DNA of 29,353 nt from a virus: positions 1 to 29,353 of IMG/VR virus record IMGVR_UViG_3300024999_000302. The stretch is one strand, 5' to 3'. The notes beneath the pieces were generated by a model. The model saw only the letters and a list, made by a program, of their open reading frames with translations. It was not told the DNA's origin and ran no database searches. A program made the translations under genes and the position numbers. This document shows, piece after piece, positions 20,829-26,450 of the stretch (position 1 is the stretch's first letter; every line of letters begins with the position of its first letter).

Positions 20829-20987
20829 CTATCCCAAATACCTGTTAGGTGCAGCACCTCTACCCAAATTCATCTGCCATTTCAGGTGGCCTCTGGCCCA
20901 CCAGTCCTTCAACTCTTGGAGGGTAAAATTTCCGGCGAAGCACCCAACGCCCTTCTCCCTCAACCACTTGACTCGCTTGCCTCTCAT
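20829..20987 (-). CDS. Small basic protein (unknown)
   Basis: 52 residues. The ATG at 20985-20987 has AGGTAG upstream and begins 4 nt after the two-HTH gene's stop. It reads MRGKRVKWLREKGVGCFAGN, then FTLQELKDWWARGHLKWQM and a basic Gly-rich end. Rich in Arg/Lys and Trp, it is possibly a small nucleic-acid-binding helix-turn-helix-like peptide (LREKGV...TLQELKDWW). No family recognised. It fills what would otherwise be a 170-nt gap. Confidence 0.6.
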   Translation of the reverse strand: MRGKRVKWLREKGVGCFAGNFTLQELKDWWARGHLKWQMNLGRGAAPNRYLG

Positions 20988-20991
20988 TTTT

Positions 20992-21384
20992 CTACCTCAT
21001 GCTCTGCACCAAGTTGTGGCTGCAGTAGCCGTTTTTGGCTACGCTGATCGCCTCGCCTGTTGAAATAAAATACCCGCCCAAATCCCAGTCCTTAACCAGG
21101 TCTCGCAAATAACCGTAACTGATTCCTAAAATGTAGGCAGCGTCTTTCCGCGTGTAGCCTTCCGACGCCACTTGAATAACGTCCTCTTTCGAGACGCAGC
21201 GGGAGCTGGCTCTGGTGTGAGGGTACAAGTGGGTCATGCCATTTTTACGAATCACCTCCCCGAAATTCCTTAAGCTAAGCCCCAACCTCTTAGCAGCAGC
21301 ACGCTGGTTCAATCCAGCGACTCCAACGCAGTCGGCGTAGGTGATGCCACATTGAGGGAAGAGGATTTTGTTGGTGTTGGTCAA
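20992..21384 (-). CDS. Protein with two helix-turn-helix segments
   Basis: 130 residues from the TTG at 21382-21384, which has GGAGG 5 nt upstream; an ATG at 21396 adds four residues but has no ribosome binding site and itself supplies that GGAGG. Two HTH-like segments are seen: NQRAAAKRLGLSLRNFGEVI (about residues 26-45) and TRKDAAYILGISYGYLRDLV (about 78-97). Both have the A-A-x-h-G-h-S core of DNA-binding HTHs. The palindrome at 21401-21414 lies directly upstream, so it is either autoregulated or a target of the phage regulators. Likely a DNA-binding regulator or a small terminase/transposase-like HTH protein. Confidence 0.72.
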   Translation of the reverse strand: MTNTNKILFPQCGITYADCVGVAGLNQRAAAKRLGLSLRNFGEVIRKNGMTHLYPHTRASSRCVSKEDVIQVASEGYTRKDAAYILGISYGYLRDLVKDWDLGGYFISTGEAISVAKNGYCSHNLVQSMR

Positions 21385-21400
21385 AATTTCCTCCATTTCT

Positions 21401-21414
21401 ATTCAGATGTGAAT
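21401..21414. promoter_or_regulatory. Operator-like palindrome ATTCAGATGTGAAT
   Basis: Perfect-arm copy between the stop at 21418 and the two-HTH gene. No convincing -35/-10 pair lies next to it; it directly precedes the translation start region, as at 10127 and 25151. Confidence 0.65.
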
Positions 21415-21417
21415 TTG

Positions 21418-21687
21418 TTAGGGCAAAAGGATTTCCATGTCGTCATCAGGGTGCAGAGGAGTCACCTTCAAGGCTCCTCTTCCTCCCAAGGTGTCGAGCA
21501 AATCCTCGCACCAGAGCCAACTCCTACGACGGCTTCTATACTCCTTCTCGTACCACGCCACCTCCCTCTCCAACCCTTGGTACGGGTTTTGAATTTTATC
21601 GTAGGGAAGTGGAGGGCGCTGAGCGTGAACATCAGCGACTGCTCTTTCCGCCACCTGTTTTCTTAGCAACCTACCTGCTTTGCCCAT
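21418..21687 (-). CDS. Unknown basic protein, 89 residues
   Basis: The ATG follows AAAGGAGTAAAAAAAA. The N-terminus is basic and helical (GKAGRLLRKQVAERAVADVH), then a Pro-rich RPPLPYDKIQNPYQGL, a charged helix LEREVAWYEKEYRSRRRSWL, and an acidic end DDDMEILLP. The shape suggests a small scaffold or DNA-associated protein. No family recognised. It is 14 nt from the secreted-protein gene and ends at the operator at 21401. Confidence 0.68.
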   Translation of the reverse strand: MGKAGRLLRKQVAERAVADVHAQRPPLPYDKIQNPYQGLEREVAWYEKEYRSRRRSWLWCEDLLDTLGGRGALKVTPLHPDDDMEILLP

Positions 21688-21701
21688 TTTTTTTTACTCC
21701 T

Positions 21702-22007
21702 TTATTTATACCTCACGACGGGCTCTGCGGCGTCCTCTTGGCACTTCATTGGCTGACTGGGTTGATCAGGATAACCTCCTTTTTGGTTAACCTGAATCAC
21801 GGTCACGTTGTCCTCGAACCCGTAGTTGCCGTTGTCAGAGGTACTCGTGACCGCCAGAAATTGTAAGCCGAATTTGCAGAACGGCCTCACAAAAATTGTG
21901 GCTTGTGTTCCTCCCTTTTCGGTAGGCACGCGTCGAACCTCGGTCCCTGCCTGGGCTGCTCCAGCGCCGAGACACCAAACTATAAAAGCTGCTGCGAAAA
22001 TTCTCAT
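21702..22007 (-). CDS. Secreted protein with Sec signal peptide
   Basis: 101 residues. The ATG follows ATAGGAGAAATAAAA. MRIFAAAFIVWCLGAGAAQA is a clear signal peptide, with likely cleavage after AQA (about residue 20). The mature part is beta-rich (VRRVPTEKGGTQATIFVRPF, KFGLQFLAV, NVTVIQVNQKGG) with two cysteines (about C44 and C90) that could form a disulfide. It would be exported to the periplasm or cell surface. Phage use such proteins in lysis, superinfection exclusion or host-envelope modification; which applies is unknown. It directly follows rtcB. Confidence 0.78.
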   Translation of the reverse strand: MRIFAAAFIVWCLGAGAAQAGTEVRRVPTEKGGTQATIFVRPFCKFGLQFLAVTSTSDNGNYGFEDNVTVIQVNQKGGYPDQPSQPMKCQEDAAEPVVRYK

Positions 22008-22018
22008 TTTTATTTCTC

Positions 22019-23110
22019 CTATTCCGCCGCCTTCACGTTCAATAAAGGCTTGATATGGTCAATCACCCTCACGGTGACTCCCTCCTGCTTTGCCAGCACG
22101 TAATTGATGTCCTTGTAGGCGGCGGGTGCCTCATCTAGGATCGAACGGTCGGTCGAGCAGATGATCCCGCGCATCCCGTCCTTGAACTCCTGATAATCCA
22201 GCGTCTTCTTCGCCTGATTCCTGCCCATGACCCTACCGCAGCCGTGAGACGCCGAGGAGAGATAATGAGTCTCGCCCAAGCCCTCCGTGATATAAACCCC
22301 GTCCCGCATGTTGGCGGGGATTACGCCGAGCTGCCCAAGGTCCGCTGGAGTCGCACCTTTGCGGTGCAGGACTCCTTCAGCAGTTACAACGGCGTGATTG
22401 TGGTTCTCGTTGATGAGGTTCTTCATCAGGAGCTTGGAGACCTGAGAAATCCCAAGCACACCCAGAACCGCCTTCATCATCCTCAATCGGTTCTCCAGTG
22501 CCCACTCAAGAGCGAAATTCATGTCCTGAAGGTACGCCTGTCCAAGCTCAGATTCAAGCTGGAACATCCGGCCCTGCTTCATATCCCAGCCGCCGATTGT
22601 GTGACCTACGTTTCTGGAGCCTGAGTGGATCGTGATGCAGAGACTACCGGCTTGGTTCTCGCCCAACTCGATGAAATGATTTCCACCACCTAGCGTTCCG
22701 AGTTGAGTGCCTACTTTAGCCTGGACCTTCTGGAGTGTATTTTTGTCCAGCGCTTCGGACTTGAATTTTCTTGAGTAACTTTTCTCCGAAGCATGTGAGG
22801 AGAACCCCGTAGGGATTACCTTCAGGATGTCGTTGTAGATGCCACGCAGCGTTGTGACCTCAGCAGCGACCATCTGCGTGTCCAAGCAGCACATGCCACA
22901 CCCGATGTCGTATCCGACGAAACTCGGAGATATCATCCCATCCAGGAGAGCTACCCCTCCAATCGGCAGGTCGTAACCTGCGTGGACATCAGGCATGATC
23001 GCCAGCTTCTTCAGGCAATCCAATTCCAGTACATCAAAAATCTGCTGCTGAGCGGACTGCTCAATTTCCTCCAGCGGAACCATCGAGAACAACTTGTCGA
23101 GCTTACTCAT
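22019..23110 (-). CDS. rtcB: RNA-splicing/repair ligase RtcB
   Basis: 363 residues. The ATG follows AGGAGGGAGAG. All family hallmarks are present: MPDVHAG (39-45), VGYDIGCGM with metal-binding Asp and Cys (65-73), GGGNHFIE (141-148), HSGSRNVGH (162-170), NHNHA (236-240), HRKGATPA (249-256), and SASHGCGR (286-293), whose His is the guanylated residue. Known reaction: GTP- and Mn-dependent joining of 2',3'-cyclic phosphate or 3'-phosphate ends to 5'-OH RNA ends. At 363 residues it is a short but complete form. It has its own terminator upstream and an operator-like site, so it is probably separately regulated. Likely role: repair of tRNA or rRNA cut by host defence ribonucleases (inference). 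Confidence 0.95.
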   Translation of the reverse strand: MSKLDKLFSMVPLEEIEQSAQQQIFDVLELDCLKKLAIMPDVHAGYDLPIGGVALLDGMISPSFVGYDIGCGMCCLDTQMVAAEVTTLRGIYNDILKVIPTGFSSHASEKSYSRKFKSEALDKNTLQKVQAKVGTQLGTLGGGNHFIELGENQAGSLCITIHSGSRNVGHTIGGWDMKQGRMFQLESELGQAYLQDMNFALEWALENRLRMMKAVLGVLGISQVSKLLMKNLINENHNHAVVTAEGVLHRKGATPADLGQLGVIPANMRDGVYITEGLGETHYLSSASHGCGRVMGRNQAKKTLDYQEFKDGMRGIICSTDRSILDEAPAAYKDINYVLAKQEGVTVRVIDHIKPLLNVKAAE

Positions 23111-23123
23111 CTCTCCCTCCTAA

Positions 23124-23137
23124 ATTCACTTCCGAAT
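23124..23137. promoter_or_regulatory. Operator-like site ATTCACTTCCGAAT
   Basis: One mismatch in the right arm (CGAAT). It lies between the terminator at 23147-23177 and the AGGAGGG of rtcB. Only a weak promoter candidate (TTGGAG, 17 bp, ATTTAG) surrounds it. Confidence 0.55.
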
Positions 23138-23146
23138 TCCTACTCC

Positions 23147-23177
23147 AAAAGGAAGCGGCCTCCAAGAAACCGCCTCC
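23147..23177 (-). terminator. Intrinsic terminator between winged-helix gene and rtcB
   Basis: On the minus strand GGAGGCGG (23170-23177) pairs with CCGCTTCC (23151-23158) in an 8-bp stem including one G-U pair, followed by TTTTGG. It lies 8 nt after the stop of the gene at 23185. Confidence 0.7.
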
Positions 23178-23184
23178 CTCCAAA

Positions 23185-23541
23185 TCAACCCTCAATAATA
23201 TCCGAGATCTCCTTCAGCACTTTCTTCCCCTTCGCCGTCAGATAAACCGCGTTCGCCTTTCGGTCATCTACGTCGGGGCGCTGTGCAACCAACTCGTAAC
23301 CAGCTTTCGTTTTATTCCCATTGTCGGATTCTACCAGGTAGACCGAAAGTTTTTTGACGTTTCGAGAAACGGTACCTTGGGGCCACCCAAGTTTCTCCGC
23401 TATTTTCGGTTGCGTGATCCCATCCTGCTCAGCGATTGCCAGTAAAAGCATGACGTGCTGCAGGGGAAGTTCTGCGAATATTTTTTCCAGCACATGCTGC
23501 GCCTTCTTGAACTTCACGAGACCACTTGTTAATCCAGCCAT
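23185..23541 (-). CDS. MarR-like winged-helix regulator, copy 1
   Basis: 118 residues. The ATG follows AAGGAGGAAAACAAA. The core HVMLLLAIAEQDGITQPKIA (about 29-48) EKLGWPQGTVSRNVKKL (49-65) is a MarR-type winged HTH: helix, GIT turn, recognition helix with QGTVSRNVKKL. A wing follows (KTAGYELVAQRPDVDDRK, roughly) and then VYLTAKGKKVLKEI, the conserved wing/dimer element. Family role: dimeric repressor of promoters with short palindromes. It is flanked by operator-like sites upstream (23584-23615) and a terminator downstream, so it forms a one-gene unit, probably autoregulated. Paralogous to 23634-23990. Confidence 0.85.
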   Translation of the reverse strand: MAGLTSGLVKFKKAQHVLEKIFAELPLQHVMLLLAIAEQDGITQPKIAEKLGWPQGTVSRNVKKLSVYLVESDNGNKTKAGYELVAQRPDVDDRKANAVYLTAKGKKVLKEISDIIEG

Positions 23542-23583
23542 TTTGTTTTCCTCCTTGTTTTGGTTTTATTTTCTAAGCCAGCA

Positions 23584-23615
23584 ATTCAAATTAGAATTTA
23601 CATTCGATTGTGAAT
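23584..23615. promoter_or_regulatory. Pair of degenerate operator-like sites
   Basis: Two imperfect copies, ATTCAAATTAGAAT (23584-23597) and ATTCGATTGTGAAT (23602-23615), 18 bp apart, upstream of the first winged-helix gene. The region is very AT-rich. I could not choose a single convincing -35/-10 pair. Confidence 0.5.
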
Positions 23616-23633
23616 TGCCTAACTCAAAAATTT

Positions 23634-23990
23634 TTAAGCTGAGGATTCCACGATGGACCTCAACTCCTTGAAAATCTGCCTTCCTCTAATCGACAGGACC
23701 ACTTCTCGTTCACGGCGGTTCTCCAAGCTGATTCTCAAATTGATCAGCCCGTAGCCCATTTTCACCGTCCTCTTGGAATCTATAGCGACCAAATAAGATG
23801 GACCCAGCAGCCTCAACATATTTGTTAAGGTGGCTCTGCCCAGCTTAGAAAGGTCCTTCAAATCCGAGATTGTGATTCCTTCTTGCTCAGCTACCAGCAA
23901 GAATAGGTTTATCAACGAGGACGAAATGCCTTTAAATCTCTCTCCGTACAACTCCTGGAATCGCTCAGCGTAAGCAGGGTCGAGAGGCAT
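23634..23990 (-). CDS. MarR-like winged-helix regulator, copy 2
   Basis: 118 residues from the ATG at 23988-23990, which has TGGAG 5 nt upstream. The frame extends to 24050, but that part overlaps the promoter at 24022-24050 and cannot be in its mRNA. It aligns along its length with the neighbouring regulator: LINLFLLVAEQEGITISDLK (about 27-46), LSKLGRATLTNMLRLL, then VKMGYGLINLRI and VVLSIRGRQIFKELRSIVES. Same length and same fold, but a diverged recognition helix, so the two may bind different sites or form heterodimers. Family known for ligand- or dimer-controlled repression. Expressed alone from its own promoter. Confidence 0.82.
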   Translation of the reverse strand: MPLDPAYAERFQELYGERFKGISSSLINLFLLVAEQEGITISDLKDLSKLGRATLTNMLRLLGPSYLVAIDSKRTVKMGYGLINLRISLENRREREVVLSIRGRQIFKELRSIVESSA

Positions 23991-24021
23991 GTCGTCTCCA
24001 GTTGGTATCCATTTGTGATTA

Positions 24022-24050
24022 AGAATACACATCTGATCCGAGAGTGTCAA
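24022..24050 (-). promoter_or_regulatory. Sigma70-like promoter of winged-helix regulator 2
   Basis: The -35 TTGACA (24045-24050), a 17-bp spacer, and -10 TATTCT (24022-24027). A degenerate operator (24025-24038, ATACACATCTGATC) overlaps the -10 and spacer, suggesting autoregulation. The expected start near 24015 lies about 25 nt before the ATG at 23990. Confidence 0.7.
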
Positions 24051-24093
24051 GCGGTTTGACTCAGATTTTCAAAACAAGGAGGTTTGAATTGTT

Positions 24094-24852
24094 CTACTCG
24101 GCCACCTCGATGTCGTCGAAGCAACCAGGAAACCTCGCTTGCATCAACCTGAGAAGCGGCATTGAAACCTCTCGCATTTGCGGATGTGCTGCTTTCGCCG
24201 TCCTGAGTTTGAAGAACAGGCGCCACTCTCGGAGATTTGCGGTCATTACGAGTTCTGTTTTTAGGCTGTTGGGGAGGACCGAACGGGCTTGCTCGGGACG
24301 CTCACCAAGGTGGCGTTGGCGCAAGTAGTTGTCCTCAGCCAGTTGCATTGAATAAAGCCAGCCGGTCATCGGGTCGCCTAATTCTTCCAGCGTGGCTCTT
24401 GCTGCGTCGTCAGTCGCGATGCTTGCTTCGCCCGGCAGCAACTGAGGATACCAAGGCGGTATCATGAACCCCAAGCTCTGAGGTAGCCACTCCGCATCAC
24501 AAGCAGGGCAAGTAACCTCCGCGTACCTAGCCTCCATAGACCCACCACAAGCGCCACATACCACTCGTGCGGCGTAATCACAATAGCGAGTCGATTCCTG
24601 ACTGAAGCTCGCGATCCGGTGTCGCACAAGCTCGTGCGAGACACCCCGGGCACACACAAACCTAACCGAAGCTGCAGCATGTTCTAAAACAGACTCGTGG
24701 CCGCGCTTCAGGATCATCGCTACGAACTTCTCTGCGGAGTCCTCGGTGATCTTGTCCTCTGACTTGTAGCAGGTCCTGCCTGCGAGTTCGATCAGCTTCA
24801 GGGCGTCCGGGGTGGAGGATATGATTTCTACTGAGGGTTTTATAAGTCTCAC
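24094..24852 (-). CDS. thyX: Flavin-dependent thymidylate synthase ThyX with inserted zinc ribbon
   Basis: 252 residues from a GTG at 24850-24852 overlapping the previous stop (GTGA), with GGAG 8 nt upstream. The ThyX signature RHRIASFSQESTRY spans about 77-90. The preceding VLEHAAASVRFVC and the later RPEQARSVLPNSLKTELVM and REWRLFFKLR are also conserved. Reaction: methylates dUMP to dTMP with methylene-tetrahydrofolate, FAD and NADPH, feeding phage DNA synthesis. An oddity right after the signature is an insert, VVCGACGG...EVTCPAC (C99, C102, C115, C118), which reads as a small zinc ribbon where other ThyX proteins go straight to the FMIPPW-type strand. It ends the unit that begins at 25136. 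Confidence 0.94.
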   Translation of the reverse strand: MRLIKPSVEIISSTPDALKLIELAGRTCYKSEDKITEDSAEKFVAMILKRGHESVLEHAAASVRFVCARGVSHELVRHRIASFSQESTRYCDYAARVVCGACGGSMEARYAEVTCPACDAEWLPQSLGFMIPPWYPQLLPGEASIATDDAARATLEELGDPMTGWLYSMQLAEDNYLRQRHLGERPEQARSVLPNSLKTELVMTANLREWRLFFKLRTAKAAHPQMREVSMPLLRLMQARFPGCFDDIEVAE

Positions 24853-25136
24853 GCGGCCATCTCCTCTTCGATCCCCACAGGACTCACCGACCACTCGCGA
24901 TCATCAGAGCCGATTTCGTAATTCAGGTCAATCCACTTTTTGAATCTTGCTGCCAAGACTTCTCCAAAGTGGTGCATCAGAATCCGCTGTCCGGTCAGGA
25001 TCACCGAACTGTGGCTGAAGGATCGTCTGATTTCATCCAGCATCCCTGGGGCGTACATCTTTATCTCCCAGTGACAGTTTCCCGCAGCCAAAACTTCCTC
25101 GATCTCCACAGCGAACTTTTTGATGTCGATAAGCAT
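24849..25136 (-). CDS. Unknown protein coupled to thyX
   Basis: 95 residues. The ATG follows AGGAGGAAGTAA. It starts MLIDIKKFAVEIEEVLAAGN, then HWEIKMYAPGMLDEIRRSF, SSVILTGQRILMHHFGEVLA and an acidic end. Mixed helix and strand, no Cys pattern, no membrane segment, no family recognised. Its TGA overlaps the GTG of thyX, so the two are coupled and may act in the same pathway. Directly preceded by a perfect operator-like palindrome. Confidence 0.7.
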   Translation of the reverse strand: MLIDIKKFAVEIEEVLAAGNCHWEIKMYAPGMLDEIRRSFSHSSVILTGQRILMHHFGEVLAARFKKWIDLNYEIGSDDREWSVSPVGIEEEMAA

Positions 25137-25150
25137 TTACTTCCTCCTAG

Positions 25151-25164
25151 ATTCAGATGTGAAT
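25151..25164. promoter_or_regulatory. Operator-like palindrome ATTCAGATGTGAAT
   Basis: Perfect-arm copy in the 36-bp gap between the transglycosylase stop (25173) and the start at 25136, immediately upstream of CTAGGAGGAAG. No clear promoter beside it. Confidence 0.65.
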
Positions 25165-25172
25165 TCATTGAA

Positions 25173-25778
25173 TTAAAAATGTCGATATTCCCTAGCCAAT
25201 TTTAAAACTTTCCTCACGTATTTCGGATTCCTCTTGCCTCTGCTGAAAGCCCCAGTGCCTAAATTATAAACCTGAAGCCCGTTCCGGACCCCATACTTCG
25301 TCACGTACTCCTTCAGGATTTCAGCAGAGCACCTGATGTTAACCTCGGGATCGTACTTTTCAGACTCCTTCGTAATTAAGGGGAACCGGTCGGCGTGGGC
25401 TTTGAAGTCCACCTGCCCAGAGCCCTTCGCACCGGTCCTACTTCTAGCGAAGGGGTAGCCCTCGGACTCAGCAGTGATGACCCCGACTAAAAGGCTCAGG
25501 TCCAGGCGTTGCTCTTTCGCCGCAGCAATGGTAGCTGCTGCCTGGTACTCAGCCAGCTCAGGCCAAAGCCGCTCGTTCTTCTCCATGTACCACAGCGTCA
25601 GCCGCTGGGTTGCTGCGTTGACTTCCTGCTTTTTACCTTCGACCAAAACTTGGGCTTTCTGATCCACCTTCTGGACTTCCAAGAGCGCCTTGGTTGCGAC
25701 CGCAGTTGCCGCTGCTGTTAAAATCACCAGCACAACTCCGATCTGGGCCAGGTGAGCCACCCGGATTTTAAGCCTCAT
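25173..25778 (-). CDS. Membrane-anchored lytic transglycosylase (SLT-like)
   Basis: 201 residues. The ATG overlaps the RHH gene by 11 nt. An N-terminal membrane anchor (AQIGVVLVILTAAATAVATK, about 11-30) is followed by a helical linker. The SLT/lysozyme-like domain starts near 92: LLVGVITAESEGYPFARS with the likely catalytic Glu at 104, GAKGSGQVDF where relatives have GLMQ, YDPEVNIRCSAEILKEY (about 140-160) and LQVYNLGTGAF near the C-terminus. Known role: cleaves murein glycan strands between MurNAc and GlcNAc. The anchor suggests periplasmic exposure, as a signal-arrest type endolysin or an infection-stage enzyme. It belongs to the unit controlled by the 46-bp palindrome. Confidence 0.85.
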   Translation of the reverse strand: MRLKIRVAHLAQIGVVLVILTAAATAVATKALLEVQKVDQKAQVLVEGKKQEVNAATQRLTLWYMEKNERLWPELAEYQAAATIAAAKEQRLDLSLLVGVITAESEGYPFARSRTGAKGSGQVDFKAHADRFPLITKESEKYDPEVNIRCSAEILKEYVTKYGVRNGLQVYNLGTGAFSRGKRNPKYVRKVLKLAREYRHF

Positions 25779-25923
25779 TTGCTGCTCCTTTTCTCAAAAC
25801 GTACTCCTTGTCGATCAACTCTCTGAGGATCAGGGATTTGTTGGATTTCCCTGTTCCTAATCTGACGAGTTCCTCTAGTTTTTTAGTAGTGTCCTCGTCG
25901 AGTGCGATGCAGTGCTTGACCAT
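25768..25923 (-). CDS. Ribbon-helix-helix (Arc/CopG-like) protein
   Basis: 51 residues from the ATG at 25921-25923; a GTG directly before it is possible. AAGGAGGTGAT lies 12-14 nt upstream. MVKHCIALDEDTTKKLEEL, then VRLGTGKSNKSLILRELIDK is a ribbon-helix-helix pattern: a beta strand, helix 1, the G-x-S-x-S/K turn and helix 2. Such proteins are dimeric DNA-binding repressors or antitoxins. It lies between a membrane peptide and the transglycosylase, and could autoregulate the lysis-type unit. The palindrome family is another possible target, competing with the winged-helix proteins as candidate regulator. Confidence 0.72.
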   Translation of the reverse strand: MVKHCIALDEDTTKKLEELVRLGTGKSNKSLILRELIDKEYVLRKGAANEA

Positions 25924-25944
25924 CACTTTTTAAATCACCTCCTT

Positions 25945-26124
25945 TTATTTGATATCCTGAGCGGTTCCTACAATTTTTACCCTCGATGTGTCGCCCCACC
26001 TAGCGATGGCAGATCCGCTTTGCTGAAGGCTCAGTTTAATTTGGTATGCCTCCCAACGCATCCCCAACATAAAAATAATCCCCATCAACGCGGACGATAC
26101 CACCAACACAAACAAAATTTTCAT
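25945..26124 (-). CDS. Small membrane peptide at head of lysis-type unit
   Basis: 59 residues. The ATG at 26122-26124 lies 6-7 nt after AAAGGAGGTG, the Shine-Dalgarno held in the 3' arm of the 46-bp palindrome. MKILFVLVVSSALMGIIFML (residues 1-20) is a hydrophobic signal or anchor, followed by a polar amphipathic part (EAYQIKLSLQQSG...VKIVGTAQDIK). It has only one membrane segment. Position ahead of an RHH regulator and a transglycosylase suggests a lysis-related peptide, for example a holin-like or spanin-like one, but no family is recognised. Confidence 0.65.
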   Translation of the reverse strand: MKILFVLVVSSALMGIIFMLGMRWEAYQIKLSLQQSGSAIARWGDTSRVKIVGTAQDIK

Positions 26125-26131
26125 TTCAATC

Positions 26132-26177
26132 CACCTCCTTTATTTAAATTCAGATCTGAATTTAAATAAAGGAGGTG
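26132..26177. repeat. Perfect 46-bp palindrome containing a Shine-Dalgarno sequence
   Basis: The arms 26132-26154 and 26155-26177 are exact reverse complements with no loop, centred on AGA/TCT. Each outer end is CACCTCCTTT or its complement, so the minus-strand 3' arm carries AAAGGAGGTG, the ribosome binding site of the gene starting at 26124, and the 5' arm carries its perfect anti-sequence. The operator ATTCAGATCTGAAT is the palindrome's heart. Confidence 0.95.
26148..26161. promoter_or_regulatory. Operator-like palindrome ATTCAGATCTGAAT at -10/+1
   Basis: The only copy whose centre is also self-complementary. It overlaps the -10 (26159-26164) and the predicted start point of the promoter at 26159-26187. 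Confidence 0.75.
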
Positions 26178-26187
26178 ACCAAGTCAA
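26159..26187 (-). promoter_or_regulatory. Sigma70-like promoter of the lysis-type unit
   Basis: The -35 TTGACT (26182-26187), a 17-bp spacer, and -10 TAAATT (26159-26164). The expected start is around 26152, at the centre of the 46-bp palindrome. An upstream operator copy (26195-26208) with the recurring T-rich linker completes the arrangement seen at 2947-2996. Confidence 0.75.
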
Positions 26188-26194
26188 GATAAAA

Positions 26195-26208
26195 ATTCAC
26201 TTGTGAAT
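26195..26208. promoter_or_regulatory. Operator-like palindrome ATTCACTTGTGAAT (upstream of -35)
   Basis: Perfect-arm copy. On the minus strand it is followed by TTTTTATCTTGACT, matching the linker at 2983 and 3153. Confidence 0.75.
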
Positions 26209-26223
26209 TCCAACCGGAATAGC

Positions 26224-26246
26224 AAGGGCCTCATTAAGAGGCCCTT
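26224..26246 (-). terminator. Hairpin, possible terminator of the 26295-26450 gene
   Basis: A perfect 9-bp stem AAGGGCCTC/GAGGCCCTT with a 5-nt loop. On the minus strand it is followed only by GCTATTCC, so the T-tract is poor. Placed between the small gene and the next promoter. Confidence 0.55.
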
Positions 26247-26294
26247 CAGGAAGCTTGGATATTTAATTGTGGCCCTACTTCAAACAAATGCTAC

Positions 26295-26450
26295 TCACTC
26301 CAGGGGATCGTTAGGACAGGCGCCGTCTTCGTGATCGTCACACAAGGCAGCTTGCAGCGCGTCCCGGTGATCTTCCGTGAGCATTTCTGCTACGGCTTGG
26401 AGTTGGTTGAGGTGACGAGGGCAATTTTCGCAGTTAGGCAAGTGGGGCAT
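26295..26450 (-). CDS. Small Cys-rich peptide (unknown)
   Basis: 51 residues. The ATG at 26448-26450 has AGGAGAG 5-6 nt upstream. The sequence MPHLPNCENCPRHLNQLQAV, then AEMLTEDHRDALQAALCDDH and an acidic end with one more Cys (GACPNDPLE). The C-x2-C-P-x-H start and later C/H residues suggest one zinc site on a helical body. It stands alone between a terminator-like hairpin and a gene-free region. Function unknown; existence supported by the start signal and reading frame only. Confidence 0.55.
   Translation of the reverse strand: MPHLPNCENCPRHLNQLQAVAEMLTEDHRDALQAALCDDHEDGACPNDPLE

Noticed and set aside
23634-24050. Longer start at 24050 for winged-helix regulator 2
   Set aside because: That extension is the promoter itself (TTGACA-17-TATTCT) and its operator; the ATG at 23990 has TGGAG at the right distance and gives the same length as its paralog.
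435-26208. CRISPR array from the repeated 14-bp element
   Set aside because: The copies are kilobases apart, palindromic and promoter-linked, without regular spacers.
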